Assembly (NCBI RefSeq): GCF_037081775.1
Contig: NZ_JBAMHQ010000001.1
Coordinates: 186,001 to 250,000, forward strand
Source: Haladaptatus sp. ZSTT2
GTDB lineage: Archaea > Halobacteriota > Halobacteria > Halobacteriales > Halococcaceae
Length of the DNA: 64,000 nucleotides
Direction: 5' to 3'
Shown: positions 1 through 8,536 of the stretch, in pieces
How the letters are laid out: the number at the start of each line of letters is the position of its first letter
Numbering within the stretch: the stretch's first letter is position 1
Position numbers and translations under genes: made by a program
The notes under the pieces: generated by a model
What the model was told of the DNA's origin: nothing
What the model saw: only the letters and a program-made list of their open reading frames with translations
The model's database searches: none

Positions 1-1016
1 AGTTCTCGTCGGTGCTCGACCGCTACGAAGACCGGGCGACCGACCGCGACGACTTACAAGGCTACATCGAGTTCCGCGAGCAGATGGCGGAGGTGCTCAG
101 CTCCGTTTCTGAGGACCTGCCACACTACGACGCCTTCACCGCCGCGGACGACGAACTCACGACCAGCGTCACGTCGGTGCTCAAACACGCGAACTTCGAC
201 CGAGCGCGCTCGCAGCTCGAACCAGCACGAGAATACGCGGAGCTTCGCAGCCGCGAACAGGACGTACGAGACACGTACCGCACCGCGCGAAACGAACTCC
301 AGAAACAACAGCGAACACTCGAAACCCAACTCGACGACCTTGAGCGTATCAAACGGCTGGGCGAGGCGGATTTAGACGCGCCCGTCTCGCTCTTGCGTGA
401 GCCAATCGAGGCGTACAACGACGCGGTGGCCGAGGCATTCACCTCGTTTAAACAAACTGCCTCTGCGCGCGCCGTCCTCCAGTTGGTGGCCGAAACGACG
501 GCGTACCCGTTGGTCGAGTACCGGCCGCCGCCGGAGAACTTACACGACTACGTCCACGAATCGGCAGTTGGCGAGGAGTCGCTGAATCGCTTGCTCGACC
601 TCGCGGGCTACTCTCCGTCGAAACTCGACCACTACGTCGATACTCCACAAGCGTTTCGCTCGAACGTTGCGACGAATCAGTCGTATCTCCGCAGCCTTTC
701 TGCAACCCCACTCCAAGTGTCGTGGCCGCCGGTCTCTGCGGACGCACTCGGCTGGCACATGCGCGAACGAATCGCTGTCGTCGGTCGGTTTGCGTCAGAC
801 GAGGTGGTGGCACGCGCCCGCGCCGTTCGTGACCTCGGCCACCGCGACGATTACGAGCAGTTGCGCACGAGCGCGTCGGCACGCGAAGAATTGTCTGCGG
901 AAGAACGCACTCGACTGCAGGACGGCGCTGTCGAACGCGACTGCAAGGAACATCGTGCGTCGCTCGACGCCCTCCGCGAAACGCTCGCAGCGTACCCGCC
1001 GCTTGGTCGCAGATAG
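1..1016 (+). CDS. Coiled-coil haloarchaeal protein, 5' end cut by window edge
   Basis: The reading frame is open from the first bases of the window, so the true start lies upstream; an internal GTG at 12 is probably not the start. At least 334 residues are visible. The protein is rich in Glu, Asp, Arg and Gln, with a long heptad-like helix around residues 75-115 of the visible part and a second charged helical stretch near the C-terminus, ending in a Pro-rich tail and two Arg. No signal peptide, membrane segment or catalytic motif is visible. I recognise it only as a soluble conserved-looking haloarchaeal coiled-coil protein and assign no function. About 280 bases without a clear gene follow it. 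Confidence 0.7.
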   Translation, partial: FSSVLDRYEDRATDRDDLQGYIEFREQMAEVLSSVSEDLPHYDAFTAADDELTTSVTSVLKHANFDRARSQLEPAREYAELRSREQDVRDTYRTARNELQKQQRTLETQLDDLERIKRLGEADLDAPVSLLREPIEAYNDAVAEAFTSFKQTASARAVLQLVAETTAYPLVEYRPPPENLHDYVHESAVGEESLNRLLDLAGYSPSKLDHYVDTPQAFRSNVATNQSYLRSLSATPLQVSWPPVSADALGWHMRERIAVVGRFASDEVVARARAVRDLGHRDDYEQLRTSASAREELSAEERTRLQDGAVERDCKEHRASLDALRETLAAYPPLGRR

Positions 1017-1091
1017 TTGGCAGCCAACACACTCTGTAGTCCCAACGCGTCAAACCCCAACCAGTCAACAAACTCACACTATTGGGGTGGC

Positions 1092-1150
1092 TGTGGGAAA
1101 TCACGGAAGAAATCGGGTTAAGCGCCGTGATTTCCCCACAATTTCCCACA
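1092..1150. repeat. Nested inverted repeats upstream of the asparagine-synthetase-like pair
   Basis: GGGAAATCACGG (1095-1106) is exactly complementary to CCGTGATTTCCC (1125-1136), a 12-bp stem with an 18-base gap. The left arm, extended as TGTGGGAAAT (1092-1101), is also exactly complementary to ATTTCCCACA (1141-1150), so two mutually exclusive pairings exist. A third weaker pair joins CCCCAA (1055-1060) and TTGGGG (1082-1087). The cluster lies 150-200 bases before the next start codon. It could be a regulator binding site, a terminator for the upstream gene, or a switchable leader. Confidence 0.55.
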
Positions 1151-1299
1151 ATCACTCTGTGTGGTGGCACTTCGCACGACGGCCGAAGCGCACTTCTATA
1201 TGAACGGCTATCTGTCAACGAAGACAGTGTCAGCGCAATCTCACGGGCCTCTCAAATCGGTGTGGTTGGGCCACGACCGACGGTTGGAGACGAACTAGA

Positions 1300-3228
1300 A
1301 TGGTTGGATTAACTGGCGTACTTGGAACCGGCTCGCTCTCGGACGAGATGCGAGCGACGGCTACGTGGCGCGCAGAAGAGGTGACGTTCGCCGCGTCGGC
1401 TCCGCGTTTCGACCTCGCCTTCTCTGTCCACGAACTGCTCGCGGGCGACCAGCCGGTCGCGTGTGGCGACGAGCGCCGCCTGTGGCTCTGGGGCGACGTG
1501 TACGGCCGTGGTGGCTTGGGCGACTACACGCCGCGAGAAGACGACGTCGACGCCCCGACGTACGTTGCGTCGCTGCTTGACGCACACGGCGAGTCGATTC
1601 TCTCCGAGTTGAACGGCGAGTTCCTCATCGTCATCCACGACGAGCGCACAGACGAACTCAAACTCATCACCGACCGGTTTGCGACGCGGACGCTCCATTA
1701 TACACGCCCCACGGACGACTCACTCATCTTCTCGTCGTGTATCCAAGGGCTTGCGGCCGCCCCCGAGTTCGAACCGGAGTTCGACCTTCCGCACCTGTAC
1801 GAGTACCTCGAACTGCGCCGAGTGTTCGGTGTCGAAACCGCGCTCACAGGCGTTTCTGAACTCCAGCCGGGTGCGGTGACGACCATCGACCTCACCGACC
1901 TCTCACTTTCGGTCGAGTCGTACTGGCGGCCACACTACGACCCGGTCGACAAGCCATTTTCGTACTTCGTCGATACCCTTGCAGACACCCTCGAAGACCT
2001 CTTTGCCGAGTGGACGCGCGACGACTGCACCTACGGCACCTTCCTCAGCGGCGGTGGCGATTCGCGCCTGATTCAAGCGACGCTCAACCAGCCCGCAGTG
2101 AGCTTTCACAACGCCGGGTGGATGAGCCGGGAGGCACAGGTTGCAAAGCGCGTCGCAACCACGGCAGGCGACGAGTTCCGGCTGCTCGAACGCTACGACG
2201 ACCACGAGGCGCGCTCACTCGAAACCACGCCGCAGCTCTCTGATTTCAGCGGCTGGTTCGACCAAGCCTACTTCTCCGAGTTCGAAGAGCAAATCGTCAG
2301 CGAGGCTGACGTGCTCGTGACGGGCCTGTTCTCAGACCAGTTGTTCGACGGCATCGCCCTCAAAACCAAGGAGTTGAGACTCGGATCGCTTGGCACCGTC
2401 CCGCTCCCGGCCCGGGCGTCTGTTTCGACCATAGACGACTACATCGACACGAAGGTTGACGAGGCAAACGAACCGCTCCCGTATTTTACCCCAGATTACT
2501 CATTGCGCGAGGTACTTCGAGAGAACATCCACTGGGATGGAGACGACATCGTGAGCCATGGCGTACGCTATAACTCACTCACCGACCTCGCCATGTACAG
2601 CGACTACTACCCGCTCGGGGGCAGCACAGAGTCTATCTTCCCGCGGAGTCTCATGCAGATGCGGCCGTATCGCACGCCGATGCTCGACAACCGTATCTTC
2701 GACCTCCACCAGCAGATTCCAATGAAATACTGTGCCCGACGCAACGTCGTGAACGCGGCCATCGCCAAACTCAGCCCTGAGTTGGCGGCCATCCCTCACG
2801 CGCGAACGGGCGTCCCGCTCAAATACTCCTTCCCGGTCGAATACGTTGGCGGGATGGTCACGGCGTTCTACCGCAAACACATCCACGACCAGCCCACGCC
2901 CGCCTCGCACTTAGACCACAATCCGTGGCCAAATCGCCCCGAACTCCTCCGCGTGAAATCGTTCGCCCCGGACACCTTCCGCGAGAAAGAAGCCTTGCTA
3001 GCACAGTTGCCCTTCCTCGACGAGACACAGGTCGCGGCCGTCTACGACGCCCACCTGAACGGTGAGAACAACATGACGTTGCTCTACTCGTTGCTCACGC
3101 TGCTCAAAATGCCGCTCACCGAAGCCGTCGGGGACGCAGAGAACACAAATGCCCTCTCCTCGCCACCGCCGGTTGGCGGTCCTGGCTCGGCAGGTGGGAT
3201 ACCAGTGACGGAGGACGACGCCTCGTGA
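1300..3228 (+). CDS. Asparagine-synthetase-like protein lacking the glutaminase cysteine (first of tandem pair)
   Basis: A 642-residue AsnB-family protein. The N-terminal Ntn-hydrolase-like domain (about 1-200) keeps the family layout, with ELNGEF and TDRFATRTLHY in the places of the glutaminase signatures, but residue 2 is Val, not the catalytic Cys, so it probably cannot hydrolyse glutamine. The ATP-pyrophosphatase domain carries the PP-loop SGGGDS at 250-255 and continues to about 600; the last 35 residues are a disordered Pro/Gly tail. The expected chemistry is adenylation of a carboxylate followed by amide formation with ammonia or an amine. A TATA-like CTTCTATATG at about 1194-1203 would leave a leader of 70-80 bases, long for this group. 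A paralogue follows immediately. Acceptor substrate unknown. Confidence 0.85.
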   Translation: MVGLTGVLGTGSLSDEMRATATWRAEEVTFAASAPRFDLAFSVHELLAGDQPVACGDERRLWLWGDVYGRGGLGDYTPREDDVDAPTYVASLLDAHGESILSELNGEFLIVIHDERTDELKLITDRFATRTLHYTRPTDDSLIFSSCIQGLAAAPEFEPEFDLPHLYEYLELRRVFGVETALTGVSELQPGAVTTIDLTDLSLSVESYWRPHYDPVDKPFSYFVDTLADTLEDLFAEWTRDDCTYGTFLSGGGDSRLIQATLNQPAVSFHNAGWMSREAQVAKRVATTAGDEFRLLERYDDHEARSLETTPQLSDFSGWFDQAYFSEFEEQIVSEADVLVTGLFSDQLFDGIALKTKELRLGSLGTVPLPARASVSTIDDYIDTKVDEANEPLPYFTPDYSLREVLRENIHWDGDDIVSHGVRYNSLTDLAMYSDYYPLGGSTESIFPRSLMQMRPYRTPMLDNRIFDLHQQIPMKYCARRNVVNAAIAKLSPELAAIPHARTGVPLKYSFPVEYVGGMVTAFYRKHIHDQPTPASHLDHNPWPNRPELLRVKSFAPDTFREKEALLAQLPFLDETQVAAVYDAHLNGENNMTLLYSLLTLLKMPLTEAVGDAENTNALSSPPPVGGPGSAGGIPVTEDDAS

Positions 3229-3266
3229 GAGCGACCGAACAGACCGAAGTGGCCACCCGCGCGTCG

Positions 3267-4922
3267 ATGAACACTGAACTGTTTGGCGTGTTCGGCACGC
3301 AAAGCGACTTCGAGCGATTTCGCTCCGTAAAGGAGTTCGACGAAGTCGTAAGCGAGACCGAAGCGACCGTGGGCATCCGTTCACATAGCCTCGACATCCG
3401 TGGGTGCAGTTCGTCGTATTCTGACAGTGACGGGACGTGCATCATCTTTGGCGAGGCGTATCCCGCAGGCGAGAGTTCACCGAACACCGCCCACTGGCTC
3501 TTAGACCAGTTTTCGACGGCGGGCATGGACGCCCTTTCGCAACTGAACGGCTCGTATCTCGCGTACATCGAGCACGCAGGTGAGTCGGTCGTCGTCACCG
3601 ACCCGATTCGGTCGTGGGAGTGTTACTACGCAGACGTTGGCGGCGCGCGCGTGTTCAGTACGGACATTGCGATGTTGAAACACCTCGTCGCAAACCCCAC
3701 ACCAAATCGGACGGCGGTTCTCGAATTCCTCCACCTCGGCACCGTCCTCGGCACCAAAACCCTGTTCGAGGAAATCCGGCGCGTCCCCATCGACAGCTAC
3801 CTGACGGCGACGACCACCGAGTCGCTGTCACGCTTCGTGTACGACCCACAGGAGTTCGATTACGTCACCGAACTCGCAGACCGCCTCCAACGCGCCGTCC
3901 ACCTCCGCTCGCACTTCCCGGGCAAGAAAGGCATCTTGCTTTCCGGCGGGAAAGACTCCCGCGTCTTCCTCTCACAGCTTCCCGACATCAGCCAAACCTA
4001 CACGATTGGGCGCAACGAGTCACGAGAGGTGCGGGTGGCAAAGAAGATTGCCCACCAGTACAACGCAGAACACACGGTTCTCGAACCGAGCGACCGCTAC
4101 CTCTCTACGAGCGACGAGAAACTGCGCTACTCACAAAGCATCAAAGAAGCGCTCCACATCCACCACGCCGGGTACGACGACCTCCTCGACGTGGACGTGA
4201 TGTACCACGGCCTGTTGTTTGATACGCTGTTCAAAGGCTACTTCCTAGAGTGGGACGGCATGGAAGTCCTCGGCTCAAAGCTCCCTTCGACAACGCTCGT
4301 CCGCGACCCAGACCCCGTCGATTCTCTGCTCGCGACGCTTGGCTACTTCCCGACGCCGAGCGAGCACATGGCGTCGCTGGTCGAACAAGTGTTCCCGACG
4401 CTCGACCTCGACCACGTGTCACCGAGGAAGTTTTTAGAAACCCAGCTGAGCGAGGAGCTGTCACGCTGTTGGGAGCGCACCGACTCGGTGCACAACGCGA
4501 TGGACTTGCTCGTCATCAGCAACCAGCCGGTGATGCCGTTTCGGACGCAGCTTGCGGACAACTACTTTGAGCCGTTCGTCGCCATCGACACGACGTTGCT
4601 CGATTGGCACCTGAAGACGCCACCGGAGTACAGAAACAGCGAGACGTTCCGCAAGGCGCTCGAACGCATCGACCCGAACATCCTCCACCACCGGCCGCCG
4701 AGCCAGCCACACGACTCGAACAAACTCAACCAACTCGAACGCTTCATTCGGCGGAAGCTCCCGTTCGTAGAAGAGTTCGAACCGGCGTGGCCAGACCGCA
4801 ACCAGATTTACGCAGACTACGGCCTCGCAGAGAAGCTGTTCCCGAACCAGCCCGCGGTGCACGCCCTCCCCGTCCGCCTCCAATTACGCATCCACAACAC
4901 CCACTGGTGGCTCGACCGGTAA
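3267..4922 (+). CDS. Asparagine-synthetase-like protein, second of tandem pair
   Basis: A 551-residue homologue of the preceding gene. I start it at ATG 3267 because MNTELFGVFG aligns with the N-terminus of the family; an in-frame GTG at 3225 overlapping the previous stop would add 14 residues and translational coupling. Residue 2 is Asn, so this copy also lacks the glutaminase Cys. The PP-loop is canonical, SGGKDSR at 226-232, followed by the strand-helix pattern of the synthetase domain (TYTIGRNESREVRVAKK). The two genes almost certainly form one transcription unit and may act as a pair. Both could be ammonia-dependent amide ligases or cyclases of the kind seen in beta-lactam and lasso-peptide pathways, but nothing here names the substrate. 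Confidence 0.85.
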   Translation: MNTELFGVFGTQSDFERFRSVKEFDEVVSETEATVGIRSHSLDIRGCSSSYSDSDGTCIIFGEAYPAGESSPNTAHWLLDQFSTAGMDALSQLNGSYLAYIEHAGESVVVTDPIRSWECYYADVGGARVFSTDIAMLKHLVANPTPNRTAVLEFLHLGTVLGTKTLFEEIRRVPIDSYLTATTTESLSRFVYDPQEFDYVTELADRLQRAVHLRSHFPGKKGILLSGGKDSRVFLSQLPDISQTYTIGRNESREVRVAKKIAHQYNAEHTVLEPSDRYLSTSDEKLRYSQSIKEALHIHHAGYDDLLDVDVMYHGLLFDTLFKGYFLEWDGMEVLGSKLPSTTLVRDPDPVDSLLATLGYFPTPSEHMASLVEQVFPTLDLDHVSPRKFLETQLSEELSRCWERTDSVHNAMDLLVISNQPVMPFRTQLADNYFEPFVAIDTTLLDWHLKTPPEYRNSETFRKALERIDPNILHHRPPSQPHDSNKLNQLERFIRRKLPFVEEFEPAWPDRNQIYADYGLAEKLFPNQPAVHALPVRLQLRIHNTHWWLDR

Positions 4923-4979
4923 CCGTCTCGCGTGTCGCGTTCAGCCAAGGCTTAAGCGTCGTCCGACCCACCTGTCCGT

Positions 4980-5378
4980 ATGGAAGATATTTTTGTGGCG
5001 CAACTCATGTCGACCGGCATCAAGACCGTCTCTCCGGACACGCTCGTAGAGGAGGCCGCACAGCTCATGCTGGAACACCGAATCGGGTCGGTCATCGTCA
5101 CGAACGACAACAACGAACTCGCGGGCATCCTCACGACTACCGACTTCGTAAAAATCGTCGCAGAGCAGAAGCCAAAAGACCAGACGCCCGTGTCCGCCTA
5201 CATGACGACGGACGTCATCACCACGACGGCCCAACGGCCCATCAGCGACGTCGCAGACGAGATGATAGAACACGGCTTCCACCACATGCCCGTCGTAGAC
5301 GGCGACGACGTGTTGGGCATGATTACGACCACAGACCTCGCAAAGTACCTCTCGAACATGCGGCCACAGAGCGCGTAA
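4980..5378 (+). CDS. Two-CBS-domain protein
   Basis: 132 residues comprising two CBS motifs and nothing else: the first at about 8-60 (LMSTGIKTVSPDTLVEEAAQ, then GSVIVTNDNNELAGILTTTD) and the second at about 72-125 (YMTTDVITTTAQRPISDVAD, then HHMPVVDGDDVLGMITTTD). Such Bateman modules bind adenine nucleotides or S-adenosylmethionine and act as energy or ligand sensors, usually by binding another protein; the partner is not evident. It lies 57 bases after the second synthetase-like gene on the same strand, so a shared transcript is possible but unproven. It is convergent with gatE. Confidence 0.92.
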   Translation: MEDIFVAQLMSTGIKTVSPDTLVEEAAQLMLEHRIGSVIVTNDNNELAGILTTTDFVKIVAEQKPKDQTPVSAYMTTDVITTTAQRPISDVADEMIEHGFHHMPVVDGDDVLGMITTTDLAKYLSNMRPQSA

Positions 5379-5405
5379 GCGGTACGAAAAAACAGGTCGC
5401 GACCG

Positions 5406-7274
5406 TTACGATCGCTTTTGAATCTCCTCGCGGAGAATCGAACTCACGACTTCGCCCTCTGCCTTCCCGCGGAGCGCGCCCATCGACTCGCCCATGAGCG
5501 CGGAGAACGCGCCCATGCCCTGTTCTTTGACCTGCTCCTCGTTGCGTTCGACGACTTCCACGATGATGTCACGGACTTCGTTTTCGCCAGCAGAGCCAAG
5601 GCCTTCTTGTTCTGCGGCGGTTTCTGCGTCGAGTTCCGGATTCTCCGCGAGCGCGGTGAGGAGTTCTGGAATCCCCTCTTTTGCGAGGTCGCCGTCTGCG
5701 AGCAAAGCGAAGACACCCTCGAAGTGTGATTCGGTGAGTTTCGTCACGGGCACGTCGTCGCGGCGGAGTTCGATGACCGTACTCTCGACAACGTTTGCGG
5801 CGGTGTTCGCGTCCACGCCCATCTCGATGCCGCGCTCGAACAGCGGCATGCGTCGGGAGTAGGCCATCTGGTTTGCCAAATCCTCGGTGAAACCGAACTC
5901 CTGTTGGTAGCGTTCGACCTTTTCGGTCAGCAGTTCTGGAATCTCGACCTCGGATGGGTCTAAGTCAACCGGCGGCACGTCCGTCTCGGGGTACATCCGT
6001 GCCGCGCCGGGGAGCGGGCGGAGGTACTGGGAGGTGCCGTCCTCGTTCGCGCCGCGTGTCTCTTCTGGCACTTCTTCGAGGGCGACCTGTGCACGGGCGG
6101 CGACGGCCTCGATTGCCTGTGCTGCCACGTCTGCGGAAGCGGCGACCATCGCGACGGCGTCGTCCTCGCCCGCGCCAACGGCTTCGCGGAGGGCAGCGAC
6201 TTCGTCCTCGGTCACGCCGTAGGCAGGGAGTTCGTCGGTGTGGAAGATGCCGCCCGCGCCGTTGCGTTTTGCGTGGTCTGCGAACTCGGTGCCGAGGCGG
6301 CGGTCTGGCTGAATCTCCGCGCCGACGAGGCCGTCGAAACCGAAGAGGGGGACGGCCATCGCCTTCCCACCCGCGTCGAGTGCGCCTTTGATGACGCCGC
6401 TTTCTGAGTCTTCGAACACCGCGGTCACGTCCTGCACCTCGCCGACGGTCGCGCCGCGTTCTGCCAGTTCGTCTTTGAGTTCGAGCAGGCGCACCTGTCG
6501 GTGAACCTCGTTTGCCACGAGGTCTTCGATGCCGTCGAGGCTCTGGACGCCTTTCATCTCGACACGCGCGCCGTCTGCGATGGAGACGTTCACGTCCTGG
6601 CGGATGGTGCCGAGCCCGCGTTTGACCTGCCCCGTCGAACGCAGGAGCATCCCGATTTGCTCTGCGGCTTCGCGGGCCTGTGCGGGCGTGCGGATGTCCG
6701 GTTTGGTGCCGATTTCGACGAGCGGGATACCGAGGCGGTCTAAGCCGAAGGTGACTGCGCGGTCGGATTCTTCGATGCGCTGTGCGCTCTCCTCTTCGAG
6801 CATGAGGTCTTCGATGCCGACTGCGCCCTCTGAGGTTTGAATCTCGCCGTCGTTTGCGACGAGCGTCGTGCGCTGGAAGCCGGAGGTGTTTGAGCCGTCA
6901 ACGACGATTTTCCGCATGATTTGGGCCTGGTCGAGCGCCTCCATGTCGAGCAGTTGGGCGACTTCGAGCGCCACGGTGACGGCCTCGTGGTCTAAGCGGT
7001 GCGGGGGTTCATCGTCCTCTTCGACCAGACAGGTGGAGTCGAAGGCGAGATAGGTGAATTCGCGTTCGACGCGGCTCTCTTCTACGGCGGCGTCGTCGAG
7101 TTCACCGAGTTCTGAGCGCGTGGGATGGAGATAGCGAGTAAAGGAGCGCACCGATTCCTCGGGTTCTCGACGCACCGTCGGGCAGTTACAGTACAGTTTG
7201 CTCGCGGTATCGAGTTGCTGGTGAATCTCGAGTCCCGCGATAAGACCGAGTTCCTCGTAGTCGTACTCACTCAT
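5406..7274 (-). CDS. gatE: Glutamyl-tRNA(Gln) amidotransferase subunit E
   Basis: 622 residues, the usual length for archaeal GatE. With GatD it converts Glu-tRNA(Gln) to Gln-tRNA(Gln) in the cytoplasm, the archaeal route to glutaminyl-tRNA. Visible hallmarks are the GatB/GatE cradle start (GLIAGLEIHQQLDTASKLYCNCP), VVDGSNTSGFQRTTL, GIPLVEIGTKPDIRTPAQA, LGTIRQDVNVSI, the GatE-specific insert domain (about 270-400, ending in RRLGTEFADHAKRNGAGGIFH) and the C-terminal helical YqeY-like tail. I begin at MSEYDYEELGL; an upstream in-frame start would add 12 residues without family support. GatD is not in the window. A possible 51-residue reading frame overlaps its start by 8 bases. Confidence 0.97.
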   Translation of the reverse strand: MSEYDYEELGLIAGLEIHQQLDTASKLYCNCPTVRREPEESVRSFTRYLHPTRSELGELDDAAVEESRVEREFTYLAFDSTCLVEEDDEPPHRLDHEAVTVALEVAQLLDMEALDQAQIMRKIVVDGSNTSGFQRTTLVANDGEIQTSEGAVGIEDLMLEEESAQRIEESDRAVTFGLDRLGIPLVEIGTKPDIRTPAQAREAAEQIGMLLRSTGQVKRGLGTIRQDVNVSIADGARVEMKGVQSLDGIEDLVANEVHRQVRLLELKDELAERGATVGEVQDVTAVFEDSESGVIKGALDAGGKAMAVPLFGFDGLVGAEIQPDRRLGTEFADHAKRNGAGGIFHTDELPAYGVTEDEVAALREAVGAGEDDAVAMVAASADVAAQAIEAVAARAQVALEEVPEETRGANEDGTSQYLRPLPGAARMYPETDVPPVDLDPSEVEIPELLTEKVERYQQEFGFTEDLANQMAYSRRMPLFERGIEMGVDANTAANVVESTVIELRRDDVPVTKLTESHFEGVFALLADGDLAKEGIPELLTALAENPELDAETAAEQEGLGSAGENEVRDIIVEVVERNEEQVKEQGMGAFSALMGESMGALRGKAEGEVVSSILREEIQKRS

Positions 7275-7422
7275 TACTCGACGATGGGGTATCGATGGGC
7301 AAAAAACCATCCAGTCGCCGCCGCCGTACTCTCACCGCTATTGAGCGCTCGATTCGGTCATCAACGCCGTCGAAGACGCGTTCGACCAGTTGCTCTACAT
7401 GAGCACGTCTACGGTCTGACAT
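7267..7422 (-). CDS. Possible small basic/acidic protein overlapping the gatE start
   Basis: A 51-residue reading frame beginning MSDRRRAHVEQLVERVFD and ending SSNE, whose last codons overlap the gatE ATG by 8 bases in the order expected for translational coupling. Composition (Arg, Asp, Glu, Val) fits haloarchaeal coding sequence and one amphipathic helix spans most of it. I recognise no domain. It lies between the DUF4395 gene and gatE, which otherwise leaves 160 bases unexplained. The short length makes chance a real alternative. Confidence 0.35.
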   Translation of the reverse strand: MSDRRRAHVEQLVERVFDGVDDRIERSIAVRVRRRRLDGFLPIDTPSSSNE

Positions 7423-7436
7423 TGCAATCGCTCGGC

Positions 7437-7907
7437 TTAGACGACGCCGAGTCGGCGGAAGAACGAAACCTGCTGGTACATCCGACAGCCGATGCACAAG
7501 CCGGTCGTGGCGGCCACTCCGGCGAGCACCGCGACCATACCGGCGAGGAGGTAGGCCGCGAGTGGGACGCCCGCGAGCAGCAAGGCACTCGCCACGACGG
7601 TGCACCCCGCGCCCATGAGTTTCGCAAACCGATGTGGCGCTGCTGGTTCGCGCCGTTCTGAAGTCCCAACAAGCGGTATCATCACGGTCCGCCAGCTAAA
7701 GCCATAGAGGTCGAGTCGCCATCTCGAAAGCAGTGCCATCCCGAGAATCGCGGCAATGGCGTAGATGAGGAGGGGTTCTGCAAACACCACGCCAGCCGTG
7801 AGCACCGTCGCGGTGATAGCCTGCCCAAAGCGCGGTGCCCGCGGGTCTACGTACGTGAGTCCCGAATCGGAAGCCGCGGTGGGCGCGGTGGTCGTTGTCG
7901 CCGTCAT
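7437..7907 (-). CDS. DUF4395 family membrane protein
   Basis: 156 residues. After a Thr/Ala-rich N-terminus it shows the DUF4395 opening DPRAPRFGQAITATVL, then about four hydrophobic segments (roughly 35-60, 95-115, 115-135) and the family's C-terminal Cys motif GLCIGCRMYQ. DUF4395 proteins are small integral membrane proteins of unknown role, often found near thioredoxin-like or sulfur-transfer genes; no such partner is seen here. The gene may lead a minus-strand unit running into gatE. Confidence 0.85.
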   Translation of the reverse strand: MTATTTTAPTAASDSGLTYVDPRAPRFGQAITATVLTAGVVFAEPLLIYAIAAILGMALLSRWRLDLYGFSWRTVMIPLVGTSERREPAAPHRFAKLMGAGCTVVASALLLAGVPLAAYLLAGMVAVLAGVAATTGLCIGCRMYQQVSFFRRLGVV

Positions 7908-8005
7908 TGTGCCCTCCGTACGTGGTGAATACGTATCTCCACACGTTATCCGGCACCGTTCTCCGCCGTCGTTGACGGGTCGTCAGAAAAAGCGGCAAAA
8001 CAGCC

Positions 8006-8437
8006 TTAATCGCCAGACCACTGTCCGACGTTCTCGGGTGTAACGCTCGAAAGGTCGACGCGGGCTGCGTAGGCCATCAGTTTGTCGTAGAGGTCGCCAA
8101 AGTCGTAGGCACCGTTGTGTGCATCTAGGCTGATGAACACGCCAGAGTCGGTCGTTTCCTCACCGAAGAAGGTTCGAAACTGCTCGAACTCGTCGAACCC
8201 ATGTACAGAATACTGGTAGGTCGCGTGTGAGAGGGCGTTGTACGTATCGCGGGTGATGTAGCCGTAGCGTTCGTTATCCACGAAATTGTTGACGTTGATA
8301 TCCTCGATGTTCGCCTCCACGTCATCACGAATGTAGAGCGCCTCGTAGCGAGTTGGATTAAAAAGCCAGATATCGCGGAGTGCGTCCTCACCGAATGCTT
8401 CGATGCACTCGACGAGTTTGCGTTTGGCATCTGCCAT
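8006..8437 (-). CDS. Conserved-looking haloarchaeal soluble protein
   Basis: 143 residues from the ATG giving MADAKRKLVECIEAFGED; an upstream in-frame start would add 14 residues containing a poor basic stretch. The N-terminal helix is followed by LRDIWLFNPTRYEALYIRDDVE and a strand-rich acidic half (GVFISLDAHNGAYDFGDLYDKLMAYA). There is no signal peptide or membrane segment. I believe related proteins are common in haloarchaea, but I know no function. A TATA-like CTTATTAC lies just upstream on the minus strand, consistent with an independent, nearly leaderless transcript. Confidence 0.75.
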   Translation of the reverse strand: MADAKRKLVECIEAFGEDALRDIWLFNPTRYEALYIRDDVEANIEDINVNNFVDNERYGYITRDTYNALSHATYQYSVHGFDEFEQFRTFFGEETTDSGVFISLDAHNGAYDFGDLYDKLMAYAARVDLSSVTPENVGQWSGD

Positions 8438-8536
8438 AGTATGCATTCTCCGGCGCGGTAATAAGAAGGTTTTTGTCATTCACTTTCTCGAAAAATAATA
8501 ATTCTCGGCGACAGAGAGGTAGTCGAACGTGCGCCG

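Noticed and set aside
12-1016. GTG at 12 as true start of the first gene
   Set aside because: The frame is open to the window edge and the residues before it are coding-like, so the gene is better treated as truncated.
1300-4922. Lasso-peptide gene cluster
   Set aside because: No leader-binding/protease (B protein) gene or clear precursor peptide is adjacent; only the synthetase-like fold is shared.
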